In this document: positions 18,181-30,823 of the stretch, piece after piece
How positions within the stretch are numbered: the first letter of the stretch is position 1
How the letters are laid out: each line of letters begins with the position of its first letter
Assembly: GCA_943322985.2 (NCBI GenBank)
Contig: CALPGA020000003.1
Span: 34,182 to 90,577 of the forward strand
Source of the DNA: Candidatus Finniella inopinata
GTDB lineage: Bacteria > Pseudomonadota > Alphaproteobacteria > Paracaedibacterales > CAITNM01
Reading direction: 5' to 3'
DNA: 56,396 nt
Notes under the pieces: generated by a model
Databases searched by the model: none
What the model was told of the DNA's origin: nothing
Seen by the model: only the letters and a program-made list of their open reading frames with translations
Program-made: the position numbers and the translations under genes

Positions 18181-18878
18181 TGATTAAGCCTATTATTCTT
18201 TTGCACCAGGTTCAGCTAGCTGAAAACTTGGGCGCAGTTGCACGTGCTATGGGAAACTTTGGCATAACACAACTTCGTTTGATTCAGCCCAAGTGCGACC
18301 CAGATGATAGTAAAGCAATTGCTATGGCAGTTGGTAATGAACGTGTGTTAGAAGAAGCAAGTATTTACCAAAGCTTAGAACATGCCGTTGGGGACTTAGA
18401 GATAGTTTTTGCAACCACAGCTGCGGAGCGTGAATTAATTAAAGAATATCATACTCCAAAAACGGCAGTGCCATTAATGAATGGAAAAAAGGTTGGGTTA
18501 CTATTTGGGCCTGAACGCACAGGTCTTAGTAATGAAGATTTGTCTGTTGCAACGCACATTATTACTATTCCTGTTAACCCTGATTTTTCATCCTTAAACA
18601 TTGCACAGGCAGCAGTGGTTATTTTATATGAATGGTACCAGTCTCACGTAGCTCAAGAATCATGGCTGCATATGGGTAATACAAAACCAGTTAATCAAAA
18701 AGAGCTTCATCATTTTTTTCAGTCTTTAGAAACAGAACTTGATTTAGTGAATTTCTGGAGAGTTCCCCATAAAAAAGAAAAAATGTGGCAAAATATAAGG
18801 GCTGCATTTTTAAGAATGCAGCCCACAGAGCAAGAGATTCGGACCTTGTACGGTGCTATTCAAGCAATTAAAAAGTAG
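18180..18878 (+). CDS. trmJ: tRNA (cytidine/uridine-2'-O-)-methyltransferase TrmJ-like (SPOUT)
   Basis: 232-residue SpoU/TrmH-family RNA methyltransferase. The three SPOUT motifs are visible: NLGAVARAMGNFG (motif 1), GLLFGPERTGLSNEDL (motif 2) and IPVNPDFSSLNIAQAAVVILYE (motif 3, quoted in part). The C-terminal helical extension fits TrmJ, which methylates position 32 of tRNAs, but other SPOUT enzymes cannot be excluded. It starts at the cysS stop. Its stop directly abuts the stop of the convergent Cache gene, and its last part contains a strong hairpin that probably terminates that gene. Confidence 0.9.
   Translation: MIKPIILLHQVQLAENLGAVARAMGNFGITQLRLIQPKCDPDDSKAIAMAVGNERVLEEASIYQSLEHAVGDLEIVFATTAAERELIKEYHTPKTAVPLMNGKKVGLLFGPERTGLSNEDLSVATHIITIPVNPDFSSLNIAQAAVVILYEWYQSHVAQESWLHMGNTKPVNQKELHHFFQSLETELDLVNFWRVPHKKEKMWQNIRAAFLRMQPTEQEIRTLYGAIQAIKK
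18790..18824 (-). terminator. Intrinsic terminator of the Cache gene, embedded in trmJ
   Basis: On the minus strand GGGCTGCATT pairs perfectly with AATGCAGCCC (18799-18824, six-base loop) and is followed by TTATATTTT. It lies about 55 bases downstream of the Cache gene stop, wholly inside the trmJ coding sequence. On the plus strand the hairpin is followed by ACAGAG, with no T-run, so it should act only on the minus-strand transcript. Confidence 0.7.
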
Positions 18879-19487
18879 TTATTGAGGTTGAGTTACCTCA
18901 CTTACTGTACAAAGGAATTTTTTATCTGATTGAAATTTAAATGCTTTTCTTCCATAGGCGACAACTACACGGCTGTGGACAACTGGTTTTCCATTAACCA
19001 ACTGATCACCATCTTTTGTTTGTTCTCTATAGGTAAATGTTGCCGAACCAGTTTTTCCATTTCTGATTTGTTCAATAGCTTCGTCACGAATAATTTTACC
19101 TTCATCAGTTTTAAAGTCAGAAACAGGCTTGCCAAGTAATGTTGGGTCAGATGACGCAACAACAGTTTCGTCACCTTCTTGATAACAAACAATCCTCATA
19201 CCTTTTGCTGTTGCTTCTGTAACCGCACCTTGAACAGCTAATTCTCTTGTAACTGTTTGTGTTTGCTCATTAATAATTTTGAAAAGCTCTTCAGGACCAC
19301 TTACGTTGTCTGCTTTTACTATTCTTGCCATAACTTCTTGCATTGCGTTTACTTGTGCATCACTTACATTGGGGGCAGGTGCAGCTATTTCTGCTGTAGG
19401 CTTAGCTGACTTCTCATGTTTAGCACCAGCTGCGTTCGCGCTTGCAATAGATAATCCCAAGCTTATTAGTAAAATTTTTGACTTCAT
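18879..19487 (-). CDS. Periplasmic single Cache-domain protein
   Basis: About 202 residues. A signal peptide (1-19, cleavage near ANA-AG) is followed by a Lys/Pro/Ala-rich linker, a helix (about 40-95), and a Cache-type sensor domain: VVASSDPTLLGKPVSDF, then EGKIIRDEAIEQIRNGKTGSATFTY. Cache domains usually sit in chemoreceptors and histidine kinases; here no membrane helix, HAMP or kinase part follows, so it is a soluble binding or accessory protein. GGAG precedes the ATG at 19487. It is monocistronic and converges on trmJ without any gap. Confidence 0.8.
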   Translation of the reverse strand: MKSKILLISLGLSIASANAAGAKHEKSAKPTAEIAAPAPNVSDAQVNAMQEVMARIVKADNVSGPEELFKIINEQTQTVTRELAVQGAVTEATAKGMRIVCYQEGDETVVASSDPTLLGKPVSDFKTDEGKIIRDEAIEQIRNGKTGSATFTYREQTKDGDQLVNGKPVVHSRVVVAYGRKAFKFQSDKKFLCTVSEVTQPQ

Positions 19488-19606
19488 AGTGATTAACTCC
19501 AAATTTTAATGTTGGATAATCATAACAATTTTTTCTAAAATTTTCCTATTATTTTTCCTATTGATAAATAATATGTAGGGTGATGTTGTAAAAAAACACT
19601 TGGTTT

Positions 19607-21580
19607 TTACCCGAAATCCTCTAGCAATTCCTCGACAGCATCTTTTTTCTGAGGTTGTTTTTCGTCTTTAATAGATGTTTTTCCTAAGATCTTAGGTTGA
19701 ACTGTTTTCTTAGGTGGTTTATTGGGTCCATTGTAAACTTCAGGGCCACGGTAAAAAGCTGCGGTTACTAGTGCAGGTAAATTTGAACCAGAAGATTCGT
19801 TTGCCATACGTTTGTTTTTGTCATTTCCTGTCCAAACTCCAACTACTAAATTCTGAAATCCAATGTCATTTTCCAAAGGCTCACGCAAACTAAAAAACCA
19901 AGCGTCTATGTTTCCACTTTTGTCGCCATTAGTGCCAGTTTTACCCATCACAGTTGGCGAAACATTAGCTTTATAGCCACTGCGACCATCAACTACCGCC
20001 CTAAGTAATGCGCGCATTTTAGCAAGTGGTTCAGGCTTTATAATTATTTGAGTTTGCTGTTCTTCTCGCCTGTAAAGAATGTTACCTTCTTTATCACGAA
20101 TTTCTAAAATTCCATAGGGCCAAACAGCACGTCCCTGATTTGCATACGTTGCAAATGCCGAAGTCAAATCAAGTAACGTAGCTTCAATTGCTCCTAATGA
20201 TAAGGAAAGATGCTCCTCCATAGGGCTAGTAATACCTAAACGATGAGCTGCTTCAATAACTTTTCGAGGTGTAACTTTTTCCATTAACCGAATTGGTACA
20301 CTATTAACAGAACGAGAAAATGCTTCAACAATGCTTACTTCTCCGCGAGTCTTCCAGGTGAAATTGCTAGGGCGCCATGTGCCGTTAACATAAGGACTAT
20401 CATCAATCATGTCATTTGGGCTCATGCCTTCTTCCATTGCGGCTAGGAAAATGAACATTTTAAAGGCTGACCCTGGTTGACGAGAAGCTTGGACACGATT
20501 GAATTGGCTTTTTTTATAATCTACCCCGCCAATCATTGCACGTACCGCTCCGTCTGGGTTCATAGCAAGCAAAGCAAGTTGAGATGTCTTAAGCTTGGCG
20601 CCCATTTCGTTTATATGGTCAACACAAACATGGTCAGCATGCCGTTGCATCCCAGGATCTAATGTGGTTACCACAATTAAATCACGGTCCATCCCGTTAA
20701 CAAAATTAGGGATAAGTTCTATGACCCAATCGCAAAAATATTTGAAGCTACTTTCTTGCTTGCTATTTTCAAGCACGTGGATACCTTCATTAAAGTATGT
20801 TTGCGCGTTTTTAATAAACCCTGCTTCTTGCATAAGCTGTAAAACTGTTTTGGCACGTTCTTTAGCTTTTTCAGGGTTAGATGAAGGAGAAAAGCGCGAA
20901 GGGGCTTTGAGCAACCCGGCAATCACCGCTGCTTCAAACACAGTAAGGTCGCGTGCTGATTTATTAAAGTAACGCTGCGCTGCTGCTTCAATGCCAAAAG
21001 TTCCAGCACCGAGGTAAACACGGTTTAGATACATTGTCAAAATATCGTCTTTTGAAAATTTCCATTCAAGCCAAACTGCTAGGAAAACTTCAAGAATCTT
21101 CCGTTTAAATGAACGGTCACTTACAGTAAAAGAGCCTTCTGTAAATAATAAATTTTTTGCCAGCTGTTGAGTTACAGTAGATCCACCTTGAACCACACGG
21201 TTCGCACGATAGTTTTCGTAAGCTGCTCGTGCAAGGCCTATAATATCAACACCAAAGTGATAGTAGAAGCGTCTATCTTCCACAGCCATAAGTGCTTGTG
21301 GAACATGTTTTGGCAAATCTTGTACGCGAACCATTTCATCGAATACATCGCCATAGGTATTTATCACCGTACCATCAATAGTTTGAATGGTGATGCTTGG
21401 GGTGCGTACATTTGTTTGCAAGTGATTTAAATCAGGTAGGTCTTGCACAAACCATAAAAGGATTAATCCTAGTAGAATTGACCCCCAAATGCTTGCTAAT
21501 AGGCAAAACCTACCTACAAGACCTAATAATGATCTTTTTGCTTTTTTTTTCTTGGTCTTTTGTTGCTTTTTAATAGCCAC
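19607..21580 (-). CDS. mrcA: Penicillin-binding protein 1A (bifunctional transglycosylase/transpeptidase)
   Basis: Class A PBP, 657 residues. A basic cytoplasmic tail and one membrane helix (about 22-46) precede the glycosyltransferase domain (VEDRRFYYHFGVD, GGSTVTQQLAKNL, KRKILEVFLAVWLE) and the transpeptidase domain with SAFK (active Ser), SVN and KTGT. The protein is shorter than typical PBP1A of about 750-850 residues and ends in a Lys/Pro-rich tail. The start is GTG, 11 bases after gyrB, so it is probably co-transcribed with recF-gyrB. Confidence 0.95.
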   Translation of the reverse strand: MAIKKQQKTKKKKAKRSLLGLVGRFCLLASIWGSILLGLILLWFVQDLPDLNHLQTNVRTPSITIQTIDGTVINTYGDVFDEMVRVQDLPKHVPQALMAVEDRRFYYHFGVDIIGLARAAYENYRANRVVQGGSTVTQQLAKNLLFTEGSFTVSDRSFKRKILEVFLAVWLEWKFSKDDILTMYLNRVYLGAGTFGIEAAAQRYFNKSARDLTVFEAAVIAGLLKAPSRFSPSSNPEKAKERAKTVLQLMQEAGFIKNAQTYFNEGIHVLENSKQESSFKYFCDWVIELIPNFVNGMDRDLIVVTTLDPGMQRHADHVCVDHINEMGAKLKTSQLALLAMNPDGAVRAMIGGVDYKKSQFNRVQASRQPGSAFKMFIFLAAMEEGMSPNDMIDDSPYVNGTWRPSNFTWKTRGEVSIVEAFSRSVNSVPIRLMEKVTPRKVIEAAHRLGITSPMEEHLSLSLGAIEATLLDLTSAFATYANQGRAVWPYGILEIRDKEGNILYRREEQQTQIIIKPEPLAKMRALLRAVVDGRSGYKANVSPTVMGKTGTNGDKSGNIDAWFFSLREPLENDIGFQNLVVGVWTGNDKNKRMANESSGSNLPALVTAAFYRGPEVYNGPNKPPKKTVQPKILGKTSIKDEKQPQKKDAVEELLEDFG

Positions 21581-21591
21581 GACACATGAAC

Positions 21592-25091
<3,500 letters not shown>

Positions 25092-25159
25092 ATGTTAAAT
25101 TGCTATTAAACGTATGCTCATCCTATAGCCTGCTTAAACACCTAGCAAGATAGAACTTA

Positions 25160-26356
25160 TTATGTGTCTAGAGTAATTAGGTCTTTTAACTGCATTAACT
25201 CATGACTTTTCTTTATTGCTAAAAAGCCGGGGAATCTTTCTTCCATCGCTTGATCGACGGCTGCATTTAAATCTGTTTGATTTTTGATATGAGAGAATCG
25301 TTTGTATTCCTCGTCAAATGCTTGGCTAAATTTTTGACAATAGTAGATGTTGAAATTTGCAAGAGCTACGACTGATAGTTTGTCACAAGGTCGATACTGT
25401 AAAGTTGAAATGAATCCAGCCATGCCTCCATCATGTTTGAACACATCTCCATTTGTGTGTTTTATTTTTATAATTCCGTAGCAGTAATAGCTTGGCGCAT
25501 CCTCTGAATCTATTTGCACATGCTCGCTTAACATGTGCTCAGTAACTTCACCTGGAAAAACTTTATTGCCATAAAGATTTTCATTCCACTTGAGCAAATC
25601 TGTAACGTTGGAAATTAATCCACCTGCGCCACATAAAAGAGCATTTCGACCATATGTTTTTGTTTCAGTAGGAAGGGAGTTTTCAAAATAGGTGTAACCT
25701 CTGGCAAGATTTGGATAATCACCAGACGTTTTCATTGTTCTGCATGTTCCAGTTTCAGGCATGAAGGTAGTATGCATTCCTAATGGCTTAAAAAATTGAT
25801 CGTTTAAATACTGACTTAAGCTTTTTCCAGCTAACCGTGCAATAATTTCACTGAGCAAAAAATAGCCAGCGTAAGAGTACTGATATTTTGTGCCTTGTTC
25901 AAATAATAGAGGTTTGTCTTTTAATGTTCTAATTACTTCAGCAGGAAGTATCACAGTGCTTTCATCTTTTTGAAAATTTGGTCCAGGAATACCTGACGTG
26001 TGGGTTAACAAGTGATGCAATGTGACTTTGTCAGCCCACTCAGGTGCAGACCCAGTCCATATGGAATCGTTTGCTGATAAATAATTGATGAGAGAGCTAT
26101 GGAGGGCTGCTTTTAGAGATTCAATAGATGGATCTTTGTGCCATAAGGCGTGCAACAGTGCAGCAGCTGTAAATTGCTTTGTTATTGATGCTATAAAAAA
26201 TTGAGTATCTTTTGTGCATAGTTGATTTGTGAAATGGTCAGCAATTCCAAACCCATTGGCATAAACAACTTCTCCACCTTGTTCTACCGCAATTGCACCG
26301 TTCATAACATTTGTTTTTCGAAATTCTTGAATTTTTCTTGATATTGATGTCATCAT
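25160..26356 (-). CDS. Serine beta-lactamase-like hydrolase (class C / LACTB fold)
   Basis: 398 residues, no signal peptide, so probably cytoplasmic. The nucleophile motif is SITKQF (SxxK). The second motif, usually YSN, reads YSYAGY, so the Asn is replaced by Tyr. The third motif is KHDGGMAGF (HxG form). It resembles esterase- or peptidase-type relatives more than true AmpC. AGGAG lies eight bases before the ATG. The ATG overlaps, as ATGA, the stop of a leftover mfd 3' end, suggesting that this gene once followed mfd directly. Confidence 0.88.
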   Translation of the reverse strand: MMTSISRKIQEFRKTNVMNGAIAVEQGGEVVYANGFGIADHFTNQLCTKDTQFFIASITKQFTAAALLHALWHKDPSIESLKAALHSSLINYLSANDSIWTGSAPEWADKVTLHHLLTHTSGIPGPNFQKDESTVILPAEVIRTLKDKPLLFEQGTKYQYSYAGYFLLSEIIARLAGKSLSQYLNDQFFKPLGMHTTFMPETGTCRTMKTSGDYPNLARGYTYFENSLPTETKTYGRNALLCGAGGLISNVTDLLKWNENLYGNKVFPGEVTEHMLSEHVQIDSEDAPSYYCYGIIKIKHTNGDVFKHDGGMAGFISTLQYRPCDKLSVVALANFNIYYCQKFSQAFDEEYKRFSHIKNQTDLNAAVDQAMEERFPGFLAIKKSHELMQLKDLITLDT

Positions 26357-26525
26357 AGAAAAATCTCCTGAATCTGTTTCAGTGCCGCAAAGCTAAATTT
26401 TAAACGAATATAAGTGTATAATCCTTCATGCAAGAAAGCAATTTTCTGATCAGGCCGCAACCTAACGTCAACTAATTTCGGCATCTCAGGTGAATGGATA
26501 TATGCCATCAATTTTCCCTCTGTTA
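26353..26525 (-). pseudogene. Second, diverged copy of the mfd 3' end
   Basis: The minus strand encodes about 57 codons that align with the last 55 residues of Mfd (27428-27598). Shared landmarks are AYI, LRPDQKI, RLKF and the LKQ element near the end; about 31 of 50 residues match over the final stretch. The frame has an internal ATG (26508) and ends in a TGA overlapping the next gene's ATG. It is closed upstream by a stop at 26542-26544. Many differences are synonymous, so the copy diverged mostly while under coding selection. Confidence 0.85.
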
Positions 26526-26591
26526 TATTGCTAACTGGCTCTCAACAATTTGATATGATAAAAAATGTCGGTGAATAGCTTGCGTGAAGGG

Positions 26592-27227
26592 TTATGGATA
26601 TTTAATATATTCTGGATTTTTTGGATATAATGCTTTCATGAATATATCAGCATAAGATCCTGGTTCTACGTAAATTTCCACAAGATTTAGACAGCCCCTT
26701 AAGGCATCATGCCCTATGTATTTAACACTACTTGGTATAGTGACGCTTGTAAGGCTTGTACAAAAAGAAAAGGCATGATCTCCAATGGTTGTCACATTGC
26801 TTGGTATGGTGATGCTTATAAGGCTTGTGCAACCATAAAATGCCTTTGGACAAATAGTTATTAAATTGGCTGGTATCAACAATTTCGCAAGACTTCTGCA
26901 ACCATAGAAGGTGCATGTCGCAATGGTTGTCAGGTCACCTTCTATTTCGATGTTTTTCAAAGCAGCACAACCACTGAAGGCATGCTCCTTAATGGTTGCC
27001 ACACTGCTTGGTATTGTGATGCTTGTAAGTCTTTCGCAATCACCGAAGGCAGCTCTCCCAATGGTTGTCACCCCCTTTGGTATAATGATATGTGTAGTAT
27101 ACTCACGTCCCCTGAACTGATAATCCTCAATAATTGTTGTGCCTTCTGGTATGATGGGATTGCCTTTCCTGGCTTCTGAAATCCAATCTTTAATTTTTAA
27201 AAGTAAAATAATCCAAAGCATCAGCAT
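26592..27227 (-). CDS. BspA-type leucine-rich repeat protein
   Basis: 211 residues. After a short hydrophobic N-terminus (about 1-11) come about seven 23-residue LRR_5 units of the form IPSSVTTIGDHAFSFCTSL, from about residue 24 to 185, then a short cap. Such repeats form a solenoid for protein contact; in host-associated bacteria they occur in surface or secreted proteins. A secretion signal is uncertain. AAAGGA lies before the first ATG. The gene is bracketed by mfd and a second copy of the mfd 3' end, which marks it as a probable insertion. Confidence 0.85.
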   Translation of the reverse strand: MLMLWIILLLKIKDWISEARKGNPIIPEGTTIIEDYQFRGREYTTHIIIPKGVTTIGRAAFGDCERLTSITIPSSVATIKEHAFSGCAALKNIEIEGDLTTIATCTFYGCRSLAKLLIPANLITICPKAFYGCTSLISITIPSNVTTIGDHAFSFCTSLTSVTIPSSVKYIGHDALRGCLNLVEIYVEPGSYADIFMKALYPKNPEYIKYP

Positions 27228-27427
27228 CTTAATTATGGTCCTTTAATTATGGTTGTATTAATTATTGTCGTGCTCTTTGGAAGCGCAGTTATTTACATGA
27301 AATGAATAATTTCATTGTACTATTATTACAATGTATATCATAAATAAATACTATCTAGTGAAATTATTTTATACGCTCTATGGATTAACTATGATCAAGC
27401 CAGATGGAAATTGATTGCGGTATGATT
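27228..27427. other. AT-rich spacer between mfd and the LRR gene
   Basis: These 200 bases hold nested dyads: CATTGTA/TACAATG (27313-27333, seven-base loop) and AATAATTTCA/TGAAATTATT (27306-27315 with 27359-27368). No T-run marks a clear terminator and I see no open frame of interest. The region probably carries the LRR gene promoter and may hold one end of the inserted segment. Confidence 0.4.
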
Positions 27428-30400
27428 CTACTGATTCAAAATGCCCTGTAACTGCTTCAAAACCGCAAAGCAAAATTTCAAACGCAGATCAGTGTTTAGG
27501 CCATCTCGTAAAAAGCTAATTTTCTGATCTGGACGTAGTTTAGCATCAGCTAATTTACGTGCTTCAAGTGACCCGATATACGCAAGTAATGCCTCTGGTT
27601 TTGCAAACTCATTTTTGTAAAAAGCAATGACAATGCCTTTAGGGCCTGCATCAATTTTTTCAATGTTTAAATGTTTGCACGCAATTTTAAGCTCTATAAC
27701 TTTTAGCAAGTTTTCACACTCATTAGGAATTTTTCCAAAACGGTCCACCAGTTCGGCAGCGAATGCGTGCACTTCATTGACTGATTCTAATGTTGCTAAT
27801 CGCCTATATAAGCTTAAGCGCAAGCCTAGGTCAGCAACATAAGATTCGGGTATAAGCAAAGAAAGCCCTAAGTTCAGCTGAGGAATCCAATCAGTTGTTT
27901 GCACAACTGTGTGTTCCTGTTCTGCACGAACTTGTAAAATGGCTTCGTGCAATAGGGTTTGGTATAGTTCAACGCCAACTTCTTTTATGTGGCCAGATTG
28001 TTCTTCACCAACAAGATTGCCGGCGCCACGAATGTCCATATCATAGCTTGCCAGTTTAAACCCTGCACCAAGTTGATCAAGGCTTTGCATAACTTCTAAT
28101 CGTTTTTTAGCTGTGTCACTGATGATTGTATCAGGGGGTAGGGTGAGGTAAGCATAAGACTGAATTTTTGTACGGCCTACGCGTCCGCGTAATTGATAAA
28201 GTTGTGCTAACCCAAAGCGATCAGCACGATGAATAATAATAGTGTTTACCCAAGGCATATCAATGCCGGATTCTATGATATTGGTAGCAAGTAGTACTTC
28301 GTATTTTCTATCGCAAAAGTCAGAAATAATGTCTTCTAATTCTGTTGCTGGTAATTGACCATGGGCTGTGGCAATACGAAAGTCAGGCAGTAACGTTTCA
28401 AGAATTTCTTTTGATTTTTTAAGATCTTCAATACGTGGCACTACAAAAAAACTTTGCCCTCCACGGTGATATTCCCTCATCAACGCTTCCTTTATAACCA
28501 CTCCATCAAACGGCATGGTAAAAGTGCGAATACTCAAACGGTCAATTGGCGGCGTAGCAATTAAGCTTAGTTCACGAACACCAGTTAGTGCTAGTTGCAA
28601 GGTGCGGGGAATTGGTGTTGCTGTTAGGGTGAGAATATGAACATTCGGCTTGAGTTTTTTCAACTTTTCTTTTTGCTTAACGCCAAAGTGTTGTTCTTCG
28701 TCAATAATAAGCAGTCCTAAGTCATGAAATTTTGTCTTGTCAGATAACACCGCATGGGTGGCAATCACAATTTTTGCATCACCATTGGTAATTTCAGCAT
28801 GGGTGCGTTTTGCATCAGCTGCTTTAACTAGGCGTGACAGTTGAACAACACGAATACCAAAGCCATGAAAACGACTGGAAAAATTCTGAAAATGCTGGCG
28901 ACATAATAATGTGGTAGGTGCCACAATCACGACTTGTTTGCCAGATGCCGCAACGGCGAAAGCTGCACGTAAAGCAATTTCTGTTTTGCCAAAACCAACA
29001 TCTCCGCATACTAACCTATCCATAGGTTTGCCCGATGCTAAATCACCAAGAACTTCTTCAATGGCGCGAAGCTGATCATCAGTTTCAGGGTAGGGGAAGC
29101 GTGAGCAAAATTCATCGTAAACTTTGGGAGTTAAGAAAGTCTCCCCTTCTTGTAATGATCGTTCCGCTGCTAATTTGATTAGGTAGTCAGCAATGATCAA
29201 TAAACGTTTCTTGACTCGTGCTTTTCGATTTTGCCAATTCGCAGTGCCTAAACGGTCTAGTTCAACCACCATGTCGTCAGAGCCATAGCGGCTTAAAAGC
29301 TCAAGGTTTTCAACGGGAAGGAATAGCTTGTTTTTATCAGCGTATTCTAATAGTAAACAATCATGAGGGTGGTCGGCAACATCGACCGTTTGTAACCCCT
29401 GATACTTTGCGACACCATGTTCACGGTGCACAACATAATCGCCTAAATTTAATTCACTAAGGTCTTTGAATATGTTTGCATTTTTGCGCGCTTTTTGGAT
29501 TTTACGTGAAATGCGTTCGCCCAAAATATCTTGTTCTGTAAGAACTATTTGATCGTGGGTTACAAACCCTTCATCTAACGGAAAAGTTAAAGAATAAATG
29601 GGTTTTTTTGAAGCATTTACAGGTGGCCATTCTGTCAAAGGCAGAATCTGTACGCTTCTGTGTTCTTTTAGCATTACTTCAAGGCGAGAACGTGCACCAT
29701 CAGTTTGAGCAACAACGATCAATTGCTTATCAGGGTGCGTATTTTTTAAAGCGAATACATGCTCAAACAATTGTCCTTGCTGCCTTGATTGTTCAAAACT
29801 TGGGGCAGGTTGAACTGGTAATTGTGTTGCGCCTTCTGTATGGAATGGAGAAATTATCACATGATTTTTTTTTGTAAAATCATTCCAGGTCTTTTCATTC
29901 CAATAGACTATTTCAGGTGGCAATGGTTGGTATGTGTGATCTCCAAAAACAGGTGATACGCGCGCCTGATAGTATTCGTGAATTAAGGTGTGATGCTCTG
30001 AAAAAGTTTGCGATGCATCAAATTCTAAAATGGTTTTTTCAGGAGCTATGTAATCAATTAAGGTTTCTGTGTTTTCAAAATACAAAGGAAGCCAATGTTC
30101 ATAACCTGCATACAAATGGCCTTGGCTAATGTGTTGATATAAGGAATTTTGACTATAGTTTTCAGGAAACTGTAATCTGTATTTTTCTTTGAAAAATTGA
30201 ATGGCTTGTGCTGTTAATGTAATTTCTCGTGCTGGCTTAATAAGAATTTCATTTAGTTCATTCAATGTTGATTGATTTGCTGCATCAAATTGACGAATGC
30301 GTTCAACATCATCTCCAAAAAAATCTATCCTGTACGGATTTTCATGACCTATTGGGAAAAAATCGATAATATCGCCGCGTACTGCATAATCGCCAGGTTC

Positions 30401-30823
30401 ATAAACAACACCAACGCGATTGAACCCTTTTTCAACCAAATATGTATTCAGTTTTGTAAATGAATAAGATTGCCCTTTTTTTAAAGTTAAGGATTCTCCT
30501 AAAAAGCTTAAGCGCGGAGGCAGATATTGAGTTAATGCAGTAACGGATGTTACTAAAATTTGTTCCGGTTCTTCAGCTAGGGTAGTTAGTGCTTGAACTC
30601 GTTGACTAATACAATCTAATGACGGAGAAACTCTGTCATAGGGTAAGCAGTCCCAAGCAGGAAACGCTAGTATCTTTCGCTTTAACAATCGTTCAAGCTG
30701 AACTGTAAATTGGGAAATGTCATTATCGCGGCTTAGTATAATAAGTGCGGATTTTGTTTTTTCAAGAAGCCCAGCTACGGCAAAAGCACGATAACTTTTA
30801 ATAACCTGAGATAGCGTTTCCAT
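27428..30823 (-). CDS. mfd: Transcription-repair coupling factor
   Basis: 1131-residue SF2 translocase that removes stalled RNA polymerase and recruits UvrA. The UvrB-homology region is N-terminal (about 1-330). The CarD-like RNA polymerase-interacting domain shows LGDYVVHREHGVAKYQGL near residue 460. The helicase core has CGDVGFGKTEIALRAAF (Walker A), DEEQHFGVKQKEKLK (motif II) and RADRFGLAQLYQLRGRVGR (motif VI, quoted in part). The TRCF domain closes the protein. It starts right after the murJ stop. Its last 55 codons exist a second time near 26.4 kb. Confidence 0.97.
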   Translation of the reverse strand: METLSQVIKSYRAFAVAGLLEKTKSALIILSRDNDISQFTVQLERLLKRKILAFPAWDCLPYDRVSPSLDCISQRVQALTTLAEEPEQILVTSVTALTQYLPPRLSFLGESLTLKKGQSYSFTKLNTYLVEKGFNRVGVVYEPGDYAVRGDIIDFFPIGHENPYRIDFFGDDVERIRQFDAANQSTLNELNEILIKPAREITLTAQAIQFFKEKYRLQFPENYSQNSLYQHISQGHLYAGYEHWLPLYFENTETLIDYIAPEKTILEFDASQTFSEHHTLIHEYYQARVSPVFGDHTYQPLPPEIVYWNEKTWNDFTKKNHVIISPFHTEGATQLPVQPAPSFEQSRQQGQLFEHVFALKNTHPDKQLIVVAQTDGARSRLEVMLKEHRSVQILPLTEWPPVNASKKPIYSLTFPLDEGFVTHDQIVLTEQDILGERISRKIQKARKNANIFKDLSELNLGDYVVHREHGVAKYQGLQTVDVADHPHDCLLLEYADKNKLFLPVENLELLSRYGSDDMVVELDRLGTANWQNRKARVKKRLLIIADYLIKLAAERSLQEGETFLTPKVYDEFCSRFPYPETDDQLRAIEEVLGDLASGKPMDRLVCGDVGFGKTEIALRAAFAVAASGKQVVIVAPTTLLCRQHFQNFSSRFHGFGIRVVQLSRLVKAADAKRTHAEITNGDAKIVIATHAVLSDKTKFHDLGLLIIDEEQHFGVKQKEKLKKLKPNVHILTLTATPIPRTLQLALTGVRELSLIATPPIDRLSIRTFTMPFDGVVIKEALMREYHRGGQSFFVVPRIEDLKKSKEILETLLPDFRIATAHGQLPATELEDIISDFCDRKYEVLLATNIIESGIDMPWVNTIIIHRADRFGLAQLYQLRGRVGRTKIQSYAYLTLPPDTIISDTAKKRLEVMQSLDQLGAGFKLASYDMDIRGAGNLVGEEQSGHIKEVGVELYQTLLHEAILQVRAEQEHTVVQTTDWIPQLNLGLSLLIPESYVADLGLRLSLYRRLATLESVNEVHAFAAELVDRFGKIPNECENLLKVIELKIACKHLNIEKIDAGPKGIVIAFYKNEFAKPEALLAYIGSLEARKLADAKLRPDQKISFLRDGLNTDLRLKFCFAVLKQLQGILNQ

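Noticed and set aside
25160-26356. Antibiotic-resistance beta-lactamase
   Set aside because: No export signal and the YSN motif is altered; the family is dominated by esterases and peptidases.
26728-26916. Alternative minus-strand frame inside the LRR gene
   Set aside because: Repeat-driven shadow; the LRR frame has clean 23-residue periodicity.
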